Assembly: GCA_020633235.1 (NCBI GenBank)
Contig: JACKEA010000007.1
Span: 310,001-374,000 of the forward strand
Direction of reading: 5' to 3'
DNA: 64,000 nt
DNA from: Polyangiaceae bacterium
GTDB lineage: Bacteria > Myxococcota_A > Polyangia > Polyangiales > Polyangiaceae
In this document: positions 23,622-31,778 of the stretch, in pieces
Numbering within the stretch: the stretch's first letter is position 1
Layout of the letters: every line of letters begins with the position of its first letter
Notes under the pieces: generated by a model
The model's database searches: none
What the model saw: the letters and a program-made list of their open reading frames with translations, nothing else
What the model was told of the DNA's origin: nothing
Made by a program: the position numbers and the translations under genes

Positions 23622-23706
23622 CCAGGCGCGAACGGCATTCAGCGTCGAGCTGCGCCCTGGATTGGGCCGCCGGTCGTGCCCACGGCAGAAACGCGGGACG
23701 TTGGAC
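23616..23706 (+). other. Weak attC site
   Basis: R' gttggac (23700-23706); R'' position ggctagc near 23616; arms caggcgcgaacg and aaacgcgggac pair over about 9 bases. Last site of the array that I can support. Confidence 0.45.
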
Positions 23707-23713
23707 CGACGAC

Positions 23714-24178
23714 GTGAGCGATAGCGACGGGAAAACCCTCTGGCATGCGCACCTCGGCGCGATCTCCATAGGAGAACAATGCGGCGGTTCCGAGGACGGT
23801 GGCATCGGCGACTTGAAAGTCGAGCTATGGATGCTGCTCAAAGAGCATTGCAACGGCTCGTACTGTCCAACGGTTGACCACTTTGCACTCGCGCTGCGTG
23901 TCGGTGGTCCCGTTGCTGACTGGACACCCGAACGCGTTCACCGGGGTCGGCGAAACCGGCGCGATCGCTACATCGGCTGCGACATAGACATTCCCCGCGC
24001 GGCGTGGCGAAAAATGAACCTGGTCGAGTTGCGGGACTACCTGGCCGAACGCGTTCAATTCGCCATCCTGATGCTCGTCAAACGCCTGCGTCGTGACAAA
24101 GAGGACGTCGACGAACGGCGTCTGCTACAAGACATGAACGCCGCCCTCGCCGAGTTCCGAGCTCGCCGGCCGAAGTGA
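23714..24178 (+). CDS. Probable cassette-borne hypothetical protein
   Basis: 154 aa from GTG 23714, 7 nt after R'. Strand GKTLWHAHLGAISIGEQCGG, GCDIDIPRAAWRKMNLVELR, and a long C-terminal helix (YLAERVQFAILMLVKRLRRD) that may be a coiled coil. No recognised family. Its stop overlaps a GTG of the next frame by 4 bp. Confidence 0.55.
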   Translation: MSDSDGKTLWHAHLGAISIGEQCGGSEDGGIGDLKVELWMLLKEHCNGSYCPTVDHFALALRVGGPVADWTPERVHRGRRNRRDRYIGCDIDIPRAAWRKMNLVELRDYLAERVQFAILMLVKRLRRDKEDVDERRLLQDMNAALAEFRARRPK

Positions 24179-24210
24179 CTCCCGCAGAATGCCGCCCGTA
24201 CGTCATCTAC

Positions 24211-24777
24211 ATGTCTGACTTAACCGAGCCGCTCACGGACCAGGACTTGCCGCGTCCGTTCACGCACATCGGCGAGTCCGGGTGGGCCGACCGGGCTCGT
24301 GCGATCCTTGCTGCATACGAAGTGCCGTTGCCGGCTCCCGTGCCGGCCGCGGACATCGCTCGGCGCGAACGTGAGTTGGGCATCCAGTTCCCGGTAGCGT
24401 ATGCCACGTTTCTTTCAGAGCTGGGTCCTGCGGATCTGGACGGGTTTCGTTTCTTGTCGCCCCAAGAAGCGACGACGCTCCAGGACTTCTACCTGAAGGC
24501 TGAGCTCTCGGAAGCCGACCGACGACGTCTGGCGGAGTTTCTGAGCGTCGTCGAGTATTGCGGCACGGACGACCCGTTCGTCATCCACCTTCCCAGCGAG
24601 GAAGTGTACCGCTGTGGGCATGATCCACTTGGGTTCTCGTGCCAACTCGCATCATTCCACGTGCTTGCACGCTTGGCGTTCTTGGCTTTGCCCACGAGCT
24701 ACTATGGCTTTCCCGGAGCGAAGGTGGAGGAGCTCGTCAGACGCGCTCAAGTCGCCCTCGCTGGCCGCGAGCTCTAG
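24211..24777 (+). CDS. SMI1/KNR4 (SUKH) family protein
   Basis: 188 aa from ATG 24211 (MSDLTEPL); GTG 24175, overlapping the preceding stop by 4 bp, is an alternative. ADIARRERELGIQFPVAYAT followed by FLSELGPADLDGFRFLSP is the SUKH-1 core; the C-terminal half contains YCGTDDPFVIHLPSEEVYR and a closing helix. SUKH proteins often neutralise secreted nuclease or deaminase toxins. No toxin neighbour. It could be the last cassette payload, but no R' box precedes it. Confidence 0.75.
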   Translation: MSDLTEPLTDQDLPRPFTHIGESGWADRARAILAAYEVPLPAPVPAADIARRERELGIQFPVAYATFLSELGPADLDGFRFLSPQEATTLQDFYLKAELSEADRRRLAEFLSVVEYCGTDDPFVIHLPSEEVYRCGHDPLGFSCQLASFHVLARLAFLALPTSYYGFPGAKVEELVRRAQVALAGREL

Positions 24778-24937
24778 CAGGCCTTCCACCCAATCGGAGC
24801 ACGGCATTGGGGTACGTTCATGTCGTCGCTGGGAAGTTCGCAGCCGAGAGCGTTCGTGCTGCGTTGCGCCTCGTCGGGGTCGACGCCCGTCACCGTTTGG
24901 CACGGGTCTGAAGCGGCGGTACTCTCGCGCAGCTTCC

Positions 24938-25435
24938 ATGGCCGCCCGAGGAGTCCACTTCGCGATCACCGAGGACGAGCTCTCCGCCCTACTCGCGTGC
25001 GATGGGGACGCGGCTCGCCTCGACTACTTGCAAGAAGAGATAGAAGAGCGGCTCTTCCACGAGGCGCCAGATCGCGTGTGCGAGAGCGACAAGGCGTGGG
25101 ACGCAATCCATCGCGCGCTCACCGACGGTACTCTCGAGGTCCAGGTCGGCACAGCGGCGCTCGCCGTTCTGGGCGGGCGCCACCTGTATCAAGCGGACGA
25201 CTACATCATGGTTCTCAAGTCACCGGCGCAAGTCAGTCAGGTTGCGGATCACTTGGACGAGCTGTCCGAGAAGGACTTCCGGACGGCTTACGACGCGATT
25301 CCGGCTCGCGAGTACGACGGCCTGCTTGGAGACGAGGACTTCGATTACACCTGGAGCAACTTCGAGGACCTGCGGGATTTCTACGACCGCGCGTCGGAAC
25401 GCGGGCTGCACGTGCTCTTCACCGTGGACCAGTAG
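24938..25435 (+). CDS. DUF1877 (YfbM-like) family protein
   Basis: 165 aa from ATG 24938. Begins MAARGVHFAITEDELSALLA; LDYLQEEIEERLF, CESDKAWDAIHRALTDGTLE, VLGGRHLYQADDYIMVLKSP and VADHLDELSEKDFRTAYDAI are the conserved DUF1877 blocks, and the C-terminus (NFEDLRDFYDRASERGLHVL) is complete. Members are soluble and of unknown function, often near SUKH or toxin-immunity genes. Monocistronic here. Confidence 0.85.
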   Translation: MAARGVHFAITEDELSALLACDGDAARLDYLQEEIEERLFHEAPDRVCESDKAWDAIHRALTDGTLEVQVGTAALAVLGGRHLYQADDYIMVLKSPAQVSQVADHLDELSEKDFRTAYDAIPAREYDGLLGDEDFDYTWSNFEDLRDFYDRASERGLHVLFTVDQ

Positions 25436-25462
25436 CGCGCCAGTGCTCGCCGCTAGCTGAGT

Positions 25463-25488
25463 GGCCGCGCCGCCCCGACCAACAGAAA
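25463..25488 (+). promoter_or_regulatory. Dispersed intergenic motif
   Basis: ggccgcgccgccccgaccaa then cagaaa, between the DUF1877 gene and the convergent phosphodiesterase gene. Here it is not upstream of a gene. Confidence 0.35.
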
Positions 25489-25501
25489 CAACCGATAGCG
25501 G

Positions 25502-28174
25502 CTACTTGCAGTGATTCTGCTCGTGGGTGCGGCACACGTGGTAGTCGAAGTAGTAGTAGTAGTCCGCTTGGTTGCTGTTGGGACCATTGGCGTACACCAG
25601 GAAGTCGTCACCGGTGTTCTTCCAAGTGTCCAGCGTCGGGATGCCGCTTGCGCCGCCGTAGAGCAACCACTGCTTCAGCAACTGGGTCTCGTACATGGCC
25701 CATAGCGTGGGGTGCGCGGCGTCGACGTAGTAGCCGCGGAGTTGCGGGTGGTTGAGGTCGCACTCGTCAGGCTCGCTCAGGGAGCACACTGCGCTCAGCG
25801 GCAGGGGCGGGAAGGGATGCGGCCCGCCTTCGTCGTAGCCCACGTAGAACTGGATGATGTCGTCCCCGAAGGGGTAGAGCTTTGCAAACGTCTCGGCCTT
25901 GGTCGGCTTCAGGTACGTCAGGTTGGTGTGGTACCCGAGGTAGCTGGTCATCTGGAAGTTGCACTCGTTCGCGATGTCCAGGTAGTTGGACGCGCGCGTC
26001 ACCTTGAGGAAGTACGTTTCGAACTTGCCGTCGACCTTTGCGGGTAGGCCGGGCGCCTCGCGCAAGTCGTCCACGAGGCCGTCGTTCTCCCAGTCGTGGT
26101 CGGTGTCGACGTGGGTCTTGACGAAGTCCATCTTGCCCAGCAACTGCGTCGGGATGCCGGCGTCGTCGTAGACCTCGATCTTGGGCGTCGTCTTGGTGAT
26201 GCAGTCGTAGGACGTGCCCTCCATCTGCATCTGGATCTTCGGTAGCTTTGCTCCCGCGCTGGCGCTCAGCTTGCCGTTCTTCGCGCCTGAGGTGCGGAAC
26301 TTCCACCACAGCTCGCTGAGCTCGGTGAGCGGGTTGTTGTAGAGCGTTTCCGGCCAGGTGTAGGCGTAGGGCGTCTCCAACGCGACGCCGGGATCGAGAA
26401 AGCAACCGTCCATCGGGCTGCGACACAAGTGCTGGTGTACCAGCAGCGTGTAGTCGCGCATCTTGGCGCTCCGGTCCTGCTTGCCGGAAGAGTCGACCGC
26501 GAGCGTACGGATGTAATAGGGCGGTGCGGGCATGGAGTAGGGCGTTCCCCACTCGGTCGGGTCCTCGTCGAAGGGCGAGATCGGCCGAGAGAGATCGGTA
26601 TGGTGATAGACCTCGAAGGCCACCTTGCCCTGCCCGCCTTCGGTGATGTCGATCGAGTAGCTGCCGGCCTGGCGGATGATGAACCACTGCGAGTTGCCGC
26701 CATGCTGAATGCGAGCCGTCGGCGGTGAGATGATCTCGTCCTGGTGGCACGGGTTGCCCGTACCATCGAGACAGGTCGTGTCGCCGAACTGGAGCTCGTG
26801 AGCCTTCATTGAAGGTAGCGGAACGCTCGGTGCGTCGTTGGGGCTGCAGAAGGAGTTGGCCATGCCGAAGTCGCCGCGCACCGGGAAGTGATCGGAGAGC
26901 CAGGTCACCCCACCCTGCCCATCGGGATCTGCCTGCAAGTCCCAGGCGATGGTCGAGTGTTGCATGCACAGCCGCCCGCCTCCGGAGCTGTGGAACAGAA
27001 AATCGAGGCGCTTGTCCTGCTCGAAGTTCGAGTAGCCCAAGTCCGTGGTGGAGGTCTCGAAGCCCCAGCTGTCGGTGAGCATGGCGGTGCCGTTCGCGCC
27101 GTAGCGACACGCTTGGGTCGTGCTCCCGATCTGAAGCCCGTTGCCGCAGGCGAAGAAGTCCGTCGCCGCGTTGTTCGTCACGAAGGGGTTGAAGGCGTGT
27201 TGCCACTCGTAGTTGTCGGTGGTCGGGGGCGCGGCGCGGTTGGCGCCGGGAATGTTCAGGTCGCCCGCGAAGTACACGTGTGCGTTGGGTCGTTCGATGG
27301 GCGGAATGGCGCCCAAGATCGTCGAACGCACCGTCTCGAGCTGCTTCTCGCGGATGCCGCTCCAGTCCTGCTTCTCGTAGTCCGCCTGCATGTGGGTGAA
27401 GGCCACGTAAGCAGGCTGGCCAGGTGCGGCGACCTTCACCAACCCTACGCCCTTGCTCGCCCAGCAGTCGGGCTCGACGCAATCCGGGTACACGCGGAAG
27501 GAAACGTCGTTGTGGGTCAGCGGTAGCGCGCCGTTCTGCCCTTCCAGCGCGCACTTGGAGCCCGAGCAGTTGGCGTCCGTCCCCAGGGAGGGGCCCTGCA
27601 ACGGCATGAAGGGATACTTGGAGAAGATCATCAAGCCCGAGCCGGCGGCTTCGGCTTTGAAGTCGATGATCAAGAGCTCCTTCGGAACGTCGTACTGGAA
27701 CTGCAACACGTCGCCCACGGTGAGGTTGTCCTTCACCGGCACGCCCTTGAGGCGCGACACGTAGTACGGGTAGCCGTTCTGAGCGAGCTCTTGCGCGAGC
27801 ACCTTGCGTGCGTGGGGACTGAACACCTCGTTCAACACGACCACGTCCTGATCGGTCGCCTCGATGCGCTGTGCCATGAGCAGCGCCCGATCCGTCTCGC
27901 TCACGTCGACGTACTTGCCCGCGTTCGGCTCCATCGAGATCTTCGGCCAGCACTCGCACCCAGGAATCCCCGGCGGCAGCGCAATCGGGTCGCACGCCGT
28001 GCACAGCAACGGCGGCGGCACCGGTGAAGGGTGCTCCGCCGCCAAGTACAAGAACGCGGTGTTGTACGTCAGGATCTTGAGGTTCTCGGGCGTCGCCTGC
28101 GCCGTCCCCGCCACGGCAAGGGACGCACACGCCAAGAGACCCGCGAGCGCACCACGACATATTCGAGCCAGCAT
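25502..28174 (-). CDS. Secreted sphingomyelinase-like endonuclease/exonuclease/phosphatase
   Basis: 890 aa from ATG 28174 (GTG at 28192 possible); Sec signal ending TAQA. The first 450 residues form an EEP domain: LKILTYNTAFLY (Asn), QDVVVLNEVF (metal Glu), VYFAGDLNIPGANR (Asp/Asn) and LSDHFPVRGDF (Asp-His). The layout with a cysteine-rich insertion after the first strand resembles bacterial neutral sphingomyelinases/phospholipase C. The C-terminal 430 residues are beta-rich, with a GGQGKVAFEVYHHTDLS module, and ends near the stop with VYANGPNSNQADYYYYFDYH. Likely released to hydrolyse membrane phospholipids of prey or host; specificity not provable here. Confidence 0.8.
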   Translation of the reverse strand: MLARICRGALAGLLACASLAVAGTAQATPENLKILTYNTAFLYLAAEHPSPVPPPLLCTACDPIALPPGIPGCECWPKISMEPNAGKYVDVSETDRALLMAQRIEATDQDVVVLNEVFSPHARKVLAQELAQNGYPYYVSRLKGVPVKDNLTVGDVLQFQYDVPKELLIIDFKAEAAGSGLMIFSKYPFMPLQGPSLGTDANCSGSKCALEGQNGALPLTHNDVSFRVYPDCVEPDCWASKGVGLVKVAAPGQPAYVAFTHMQADYEKQDWSGIREKQLETVRSTILGAIPPIERPNAHVYFAGDLNIPGANRAAPPTTDNYEWQHAFNPFVTNNAATDFFACGNGLQIGSTTQACRYGANGTAMLTDSWGFETSTTDLGYSNFEQDKRLDFLFHSSGGGRLCMQHSTIAWDLQADPDGQGGVTWLSDHFPVRGDFGMANSFCSPNDAPSVPLPSMKAHELQFGDTTCLDGTGNPCHQDEIISPPTARIQHGGNSQWFIIRQAGSYSIDITEGGQGKVAFEVYHHTDLSRPISPFDEDPTEWGTPYSMPAPPYYIRTLAVDSSGKQDRSAKMRDYTLLVHQHLCRSPMDGCFLDPGVALETPYAYTWPETLYNNPLTELSELWWKFRTSGAKNGKLSASAGAKLPKIQMQMEGTSYDCITKTTPKIEVYDDAGIPTQLLGKMDFVKTHVDTDHDWENDGLVDDLREAPGLPAKVDGKFETYFLKVTRASNYLDIANECNFQMTSYLGYHTNLTYLKPTKAETFAKLYPFGDDIIQFYVGYDEGGPHPFPPLPLSAVCSLSEPDECDLNHPQLRGYYVDAAHPTLWAMYETQLLKQWLLYGGASGIPTLDTWKNTGDDFLVYANGPNSNQADYYYYFDYHVCRTHEQNHCK

Positions 28175-28227
28175 GGGCAGGCCCCAATGCACTCATCGTG
28201 CCGAGCTCGAACACGCTGCATCCCCCT

Positions 28228-28252
28228 GATTTTGTCGATCCGCCGCGGAACC
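28228..28252 (-). promoter_or_regulatory. Dispersed intergenic motif
   Basis: On the minus strand ggttccgcggcggatcgaca then aaa, 54-78 bp before the phosphodiesterase ATG. Confidence 0.45.
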
Positions 28253-28424
28253 ACCCCGTGCGCCGCACGTTGCACGCACGTGCGCGAACGCGTGCCCGCG
28301 GCGCAACCAAGCACGCAAACCGTCTCCCCAACGCCCACCGTGCGGCTATTCTTCCTGCGGTCTCGATGTTGGAGCCAAGTGCATGCGGTGCGTGTGGTGG
28401 TGCACAAGTCGTCGAGCTCGCGCC

Positions 28425-28916
28425 ATGACGCTTCTCCACGCTGCGCGAGAGCTCGTCGAGCGCGCCTCGCGGCTCGGTCATGCTGGGCGCACGATGACGA
28501 GGGACGAGCTTCGAACGCTCGACGAGAAGCTCTCGGGTGCGTACCCCTCTTGGCTGTCCGAGCTGTTGACGCTGGTACCGCTGTGCGGCCTGGAGTTGGG
28601 GTGGCAAGAGCTGGAACCCGCGCGCGACTTCGATGGCGTGGCGTGGCTCGAGTGGTGCGATGCACGCGGCGTGCTGAGTGAAAGCGTGGATTGCCATCCT
28701 GGGCTCGCGATCCTCGAAGCGGGCTACGTGAACGTGGCGTCGTGTACGATGGGAAGCGGAGATCCCTACTTCGTGTGCATTCACGATGGTGGGGATCCGC
28801 CGCTCTATCGTGTGGCGCACGACGTGAGCGATTCAGCAGACGTCATTGTCGCCGAAGCGCGTACCCTGGTGGCCCCAAGCCTCAGTGACTTCTTCAACGT
28901 TGCCAGGGTCGGCTGA
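28425..28916 (+). CDS. SMI1/KNR4-like protein
   Basis: 163 aa from ATG 28425. LRTLDEKLSGAYPSWLSELL and LVPLCGLELGWQELEPARDF resemble the SUKH N-terminal core; later HPGLAILEAGYVNVASCTMG, YFVCIHDGGDPPLYRVAHDV, and closing helix VAPSLSDFFNVARVG fit the family. Third SUKH-type gene in the window. No adjacent toxin. Confidence 0.65.
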   Translation: MTLLHAARELVERASRLGHAGRTMTRDELRTLDEKLSGAYPSWLSELLTLVPLCGLELGWQELEPARDFDGVAWLEWCDARGVLSESVDCHPGLAILEAGYVNVASCTMGSGDPYFVCIHDGGDPPLYRVAHDVSDSADVIVAEARTLVAPSLSDFFNVARVG

Positions 28917-28967
28917 CGTGTCGGCGGCGTTTCGCTGGCGCGCCAGGTGTCGGCGCGGCGCGACGGG

Positions 28968-28990
28968 TATCGCGCCGCCCCAACAAACCC
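28968..28990 (+). promoter_or_regulatory. Dispersed intergenic motif
   Basis: gtatcgcgccgccccaacaa then acc, downstream of the SUKH-like gene, in the spacer before the convergent barrel-protein gene. Confidence 0.3.
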
Positions 28991-29064
28991 ATGCAACAGG
29001 CGAGGCGCCGGGCGCGGCCCATCCGGAGTGATCGTTCAAGGCCGCGCCGTCTTCGGCGCTGGTG

Positions 29065-29712
29065 TCAGTGGTAGGTGAAGCCGAGCAGGACCGCGGGAGT
29101 GATGCCGCTGATCGTGTTCTTCGGATCGCCGGGGGCGTCGAAGGTGACCTTCGCGTTGTAGTAGGCGACGCGACCGATCACGCCGACGCTCCATTGGTCG
29201 CCGATCCACATCTCGTAGCCGCCGAAGATGGCGCCACCGAAGCCGATGCCGCTGCCCTTCGGCGCCGAGTCCTTCTCCGACACGCCGATGCTGGCGAGCA
29301 ACAGCGCGCCACCGAAGTGGGCGCCGCCATTGGGGTCGAGGTAGTAGTCGACAAAGGGGCCGATGCCGCTGATGGTCAGGGCGCCGCCATCGGTCTCGTT
29401 GCCGTTCGACTTCAGCTTCGGCGATGGAACGTACATGCCGTAGCTGCCGCCGCCGATCACCAGACCCGGCGCGGGAGTGCCGCCGAAGGCGAGCTCGACG
29501 GGAATGCCGAAACCGGTGACGTCCGAATCCCCACTGCCTTGCTCGGGCTTGGCCTTGCCCGCCATGTATCCAAGGCCGAGGCCGAAGCGCAGGTAGAACC
29601 CATCGTGCTCATGTACGCCGGGCGCCGACGTTTCCGCCGCGTCTTGAGCCAACGCAGTGCTGCTCGCGAAGACCGCCGAGCACAGCCCGGCAACGATGAC
29701 GAATCGATTCAT
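29065..29712 (-). CDS. Outer-membrane beta-barrel protein
   Basis: 215 aa, start preceded by GGAGGG. Sec signal MNRFVIVAGLCSAVFASSTA ending ALA-Q, then repeating amphipathic strands (FYLRFGLGLGYMAGKAKPE, VTGFGIPVELAFGGT, GIGPFVDYYLDPNGGAHFGG, FGGAIFGGYEMWIGDQWSVG) and a terminal aromatic strand TPAVLLGFTYH. Matches small 8-stranded outer membrane proteins. Role (porin, adhesin or structural) unknown. Confidence 0.8.
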   Translation of the reverse strand: MNRFVIVAGLCSAVFASSTALAQDAAETSAPGVHEHDGFYLRFGLGLGYMAGKAKPEQGSGDSDVTGFGIPVELAFGGTPAPGLVIGGGSYGMYVPSPKLKSNGNETDGGALTISGIGPFVDYYLDPNGGAHFGGALLLASIGVSEKDSAPKGSGIGFGGAIFGGYEMWIGDQWSVGVIGRVAYYNAKVTFDAPGDPKNTISGITPAVLLGFTYH

Positions 29713-29880
29713 GTTGTCCCTCCTAAGTAACGACCACGGCGCACGGTAGTGAACCCCCTCGGGCTGTCAACACACCGGAGGGCGATGTAAGACTCCTTAC
29801 ATGCGTACGGGTTTCCGGCCCTTGGACCTATGGTTCTGAATCAGGTCTACGTGATGGATGGAGAGCGTTCCTTGGAGTCG

Positions 29881-30138
29881 ATGACCACGCGCAAGACCGT
29901 GCGAATCTGGGGCACGCGAAACAAGTGGAGCCTCGCACCGCACGAGGATGATCCCAGCGCACCCAGCCAAGAACGGGTGGTGGTTCTCGAAATTCAAGGC
30001 ACTCCCAAGCACGGGTATCATCTCGTCATGACGCCCGAGGGCTTCTTCGCTGCGGATCATCACTACGCGAGCAAGGAAGAAGCGCTGGCCGACGCGCAAG
30101 AGCTGTTCGGCGCGTCGGTGGACGAGTGGAACATCTGA
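29881..30138 (+). CDS. Small hypothetical protein
   Basis: 85 aa from ATG 29881 with GGAG 4 nt upstream; an upstream ATG at 29830 would give 102 aa. Beta-rich core VRIWGTRNKWSLAPHE and VVVLEIQGTPKHGYHLVMTP, then helix SKEEALADAQELFG. No signal peptide and no family recognised. 18 bp before the GNAT gene, so probably co-transcribed. Confidence 0.55.
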   Translation: MTTRKTVRIWGTRNKWSLAPHEDDPSAPSQERVVVLEIQGTPKHGYHLVMTPEGFFAADHHYASKEEALADAQELFGASVDEWNI

Positions 30139-30156
30139 CGTTTCCTGGGGCCTCGC

Positions 30157-30687
30157 ATGAACGTTCAGCTCGTTTCGCCGACCGAGAAGCTCCGCGAGAG
30201 CTTCCTTCACGCGCTGCGGGAATTCCAACGGGAGGGGCTTTCGTGGTGGCGCGGAGGCGACATCGACATCGCCGAGCGAGACTTTGCGGCCTTCGTGGCG
30301 AAGAAGCTCGCGGATGCGCGGCCTGATACGCGCTCTATCCCCAAGACGCATTTGTGGGCCGCGAGTGAAGGGCAGTTCGTCGGGCGCATCTCCATTTTCC
30401 ACGCGCTGACCGATGCCCTTCGGCTCGAGGGCGGGCACATCGGCTACGACACCGTGCCGTCGTTCCGGGGCCGCGGTGTCGCGACGGAGATGCTCCGCTT
30501 GGCGTTGCCGGTGGCGCGGGATCTCGGCCTCACGGAGATCTTGCTCACGTGCAACGACGACAACGCGGCCTCCATTCGCGTGATCGAGAAGAACGGCGGA
30601 GCTTTGGGCGAAACGCGCGCACTGCAACCCGGCGGCGCCGTGAAGCGCTACTATTGGATCCGCTTGGCGCAAGGTCGACCCGAGTGA
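30157..30687 (+). CDS. GNAT family N-acetyltransferase
   Basis: 176 aa. Substrate-side N-terminus with RESFLHALREFQREGLSWWR, then HLWAASEGQFVGRISIFHAL, acetyl-CoA motif VPSFRGRGVATEMLRLALPV and CNDDNAASIRVIEKNGGALG. Full GNAT domain, similar to the YesJ-like acetyltransferases acting on small molecules. Overlaps the next small gene by 4 bp (GTGA). Confidence 0.85.
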   Translation: MNVQLVSPTEKLRESFLHALREFQREGLSWWRGGDIDIAERDFAAFVAKKLADARPDTRSIPKTHLWAASEGQFVGRISIFHALTDALRLEGGHIGYDTVPSFRGRGVATEMLRLALPVARDLGLTEILLTCNDDNAASIRVIEKNGGALGETRALQPGGAVKRYYWIRLAQGRPE

Positions 30688-30815
30688 AGACGCTACGCAC
30701 CATCCGAAACTGCCCCGACGAATGGAAGCTGCGCTGTCCCCGCTGTCACTACCCGGTGCTTTCGTTCCGCAAGACTTGCTACGTGTGTGGACACGAGATG
30801 GGCCGCGAGGCTTGA
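30684..30815 (+). CDS. Small zinc-ribbon protein
   Basis: 43 aa from GTG 30684, overlapping the GNAT stop. LRCPRCHYPVL followed 10 residues later by CYVCGHEMG gives two CxxC pairs, a minimal zinc ribbon. Coupled to the acetyltransferase; role unknown. Confidence 0.6.
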   Translation: MKTLRTIRNCPDEWKLRCPRCHYPVLSFRKTCYVCGHEMGREA

Positions 30816-30828
30816 TCCTTCCAGAGGT

Positions 30829-30852
30829 TGTCGGGGCGGCGCGAAGCCCGGC
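30829..30852 (-). promoter_or_regulatory. Dispersed intergenic motif
   Basis: Minus strand: cgcgccgccccgacaacc, 50-70 bp before the SnoaL-like gene, inverted relative to it. Confidence 0.35.
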
Positions 30853-30897
30853 CCTGACGCTTGCGGTAGCCACCGCGAGCTGCGACCCTCGAAGACG

Positions 30898-31242
30898 ATG
30901 ACGATCGAAGAGACGGTTCGAGCGTACGCGGCGGCCTGGAACGAGAACGACGACGCGCGACGAGCCGAGCTTCTGGAGACGTGTTGGGCTGCAGATGGCG
31001 TGTTGGTCATTCCCCGCGGCGAGATCGTCGGGCGCCGGGCAGTGTTCGACCTCATCGCGTCCTATCGGAGCGCGCAACCGACCCAGCGCGCGGTGGTCGC
31101 CAAGCTCGACCATCACCATCGGTGCTTTCGCATCCAAGCGCTGGCGGTGAACGCAAACGGCACGACGCAGGGCAGCCAGACGGAAGTGGGCGAGGTGGGG
31201 CCCGACGGCAGGATCACCCGCGTGCTCTCCTTCACGGATTGA
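30898..31242 (+). CDS. SnoaL/NTF2-like protein
   Basis: 114 aa from ATG 30898. MTIEETVRAYAAAWNENDDA then LLETCWAADGVLVIPRGEIV and AVFDLIASYRSAQPTQR are the N-terminal helix-and-cone pattern of SnoaL-like small proteins; the remainder supplies the beta-sheet. May bind or isomerise a small hydrophobic ligand; specific function unknown. Soluble. Confidence 0.75.
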   Translation: MTIEETVRAYAAAWNENDDARRAELLETCWAADGVLVIPRGEIVGRRAVFDLIASYRSAQPTQRAVVAKLDHHHRCFRIQALAVNANGTTQGSQTEVGEVGPDGRITRVLSFTD

Positions 31243-31301
31243 GCGTTGCTGACGTCGCGGCACCATCGACACCTCGCGAGGAGTCGGCGTACGCTTCGGT
31301 G

Positions 31302-31736
31302 ATGACGAAACGAACGCAGGGGACGTGGCTTTTCTTCGCGGCGTTGGGCGTGGCTCTCGGGACGGGAGCCTGCGGCAGTGACGACAGCTCCGGCTCGGGT
31401 GGCTCCAGCGGCTCCGGCGCCACGGGGGGCAGCGGCGCGACCGGCGGTTCCGGCGCGACCGGCGGCGTGTCGGGCAGCGGCGGCATGGCGGGCGCGGCGG
31501 GCAGCGGCGGTATGGCCGGCGCCGCGGGCGGCGGTGGTGCCGAGGCCAAGTGCCTGGCCGCCGGCGGTACGGTGTTCACGTCGTGGTGCTGCAAGTCGAA
31601 CAACGGGATGGACTTCCCGAACTTGTGCTCCACTGCCTGCGGCTGCGCACCCGATCCCAGCGTTTCGGACCAGGTGAAGATGTGCAACTGCGGCACCGGC
31701 AAGTGCTGGGACGGCAGCGGCTGCGTCACCCAGTAG
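31302..31736 (+). CDS. Cysteine-rich lipoprotein
   Basis: 144 aa from ATG 31302. Lipobox TGAC (Cys about 24), a 55-residue linker made of GSGATGG and GSGGMAGAA repeats, and a compact C-terminal domain with ten cysteines (FTSWCCKSNNGMDFPNLC, CGCAPDPSVSDQVKMCNCGT, KCWDGSGC). Disulfide-stabilised surface protein of unknown function. Confidence 0.7.
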   Translation: MTKRTQGTWLFFAALGVALGTGACGSDDSSGSGGSSGSGATGGSGATGGSGATGGVSGSGGMAGAAGSGGMAGAAGGGGAEAKCLAAGGTVFTSWCCKSNNGMDFPNLCSTACGCAPDPSVSDQVKMCNCGTGKCWDGSGCVTQ

Positions 31737-31778
31737 CGTCAGCGCCACGGGTCCCAGAGTTGCGTGGTCGCACTCGTC

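Larger units (their letters stand above)
8283..23706 (+). mobile_element. Integron-type gene-cassette array without intact integrase (CALIN)
   Basis: Between an intI fragment at 8283 and an R' box at 23700-23706 small ORFs alternate with attC-like sites of 87-183 bp. Each has R'' (mostly gcctaac, gcccaac or gttcaac), R' (gttaggc, gttagac, gttgaac or gttggac) and imperfectly complementary inner arms with one or two unpaired bases, the diagnostic attC layout. Several attC families are present (arms gccaatgaacccgc, gccgttcagcag, gccgcgcttcac), so cassettes have mixed ancestry. Most ORFs lie on the plus strand and start within 15 nt after R'. The array is broken by an IS91-type and an IS110-type element and, at 21274-23043, by an ordinary lipoprotein gene that may mark a join. 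The intergenic motif common elsewhere in the window is absent. Cassette mobility would need an integrase supplied in trans. Confidence 0.8.

Noticed and set aside
25767..28820. 1017-codon minus-strand frame
   Set aside because: Arg/Ala/His-rich shadow of the phosphodiesterase gene; the latter has a signal peptide and all EEP motifs.
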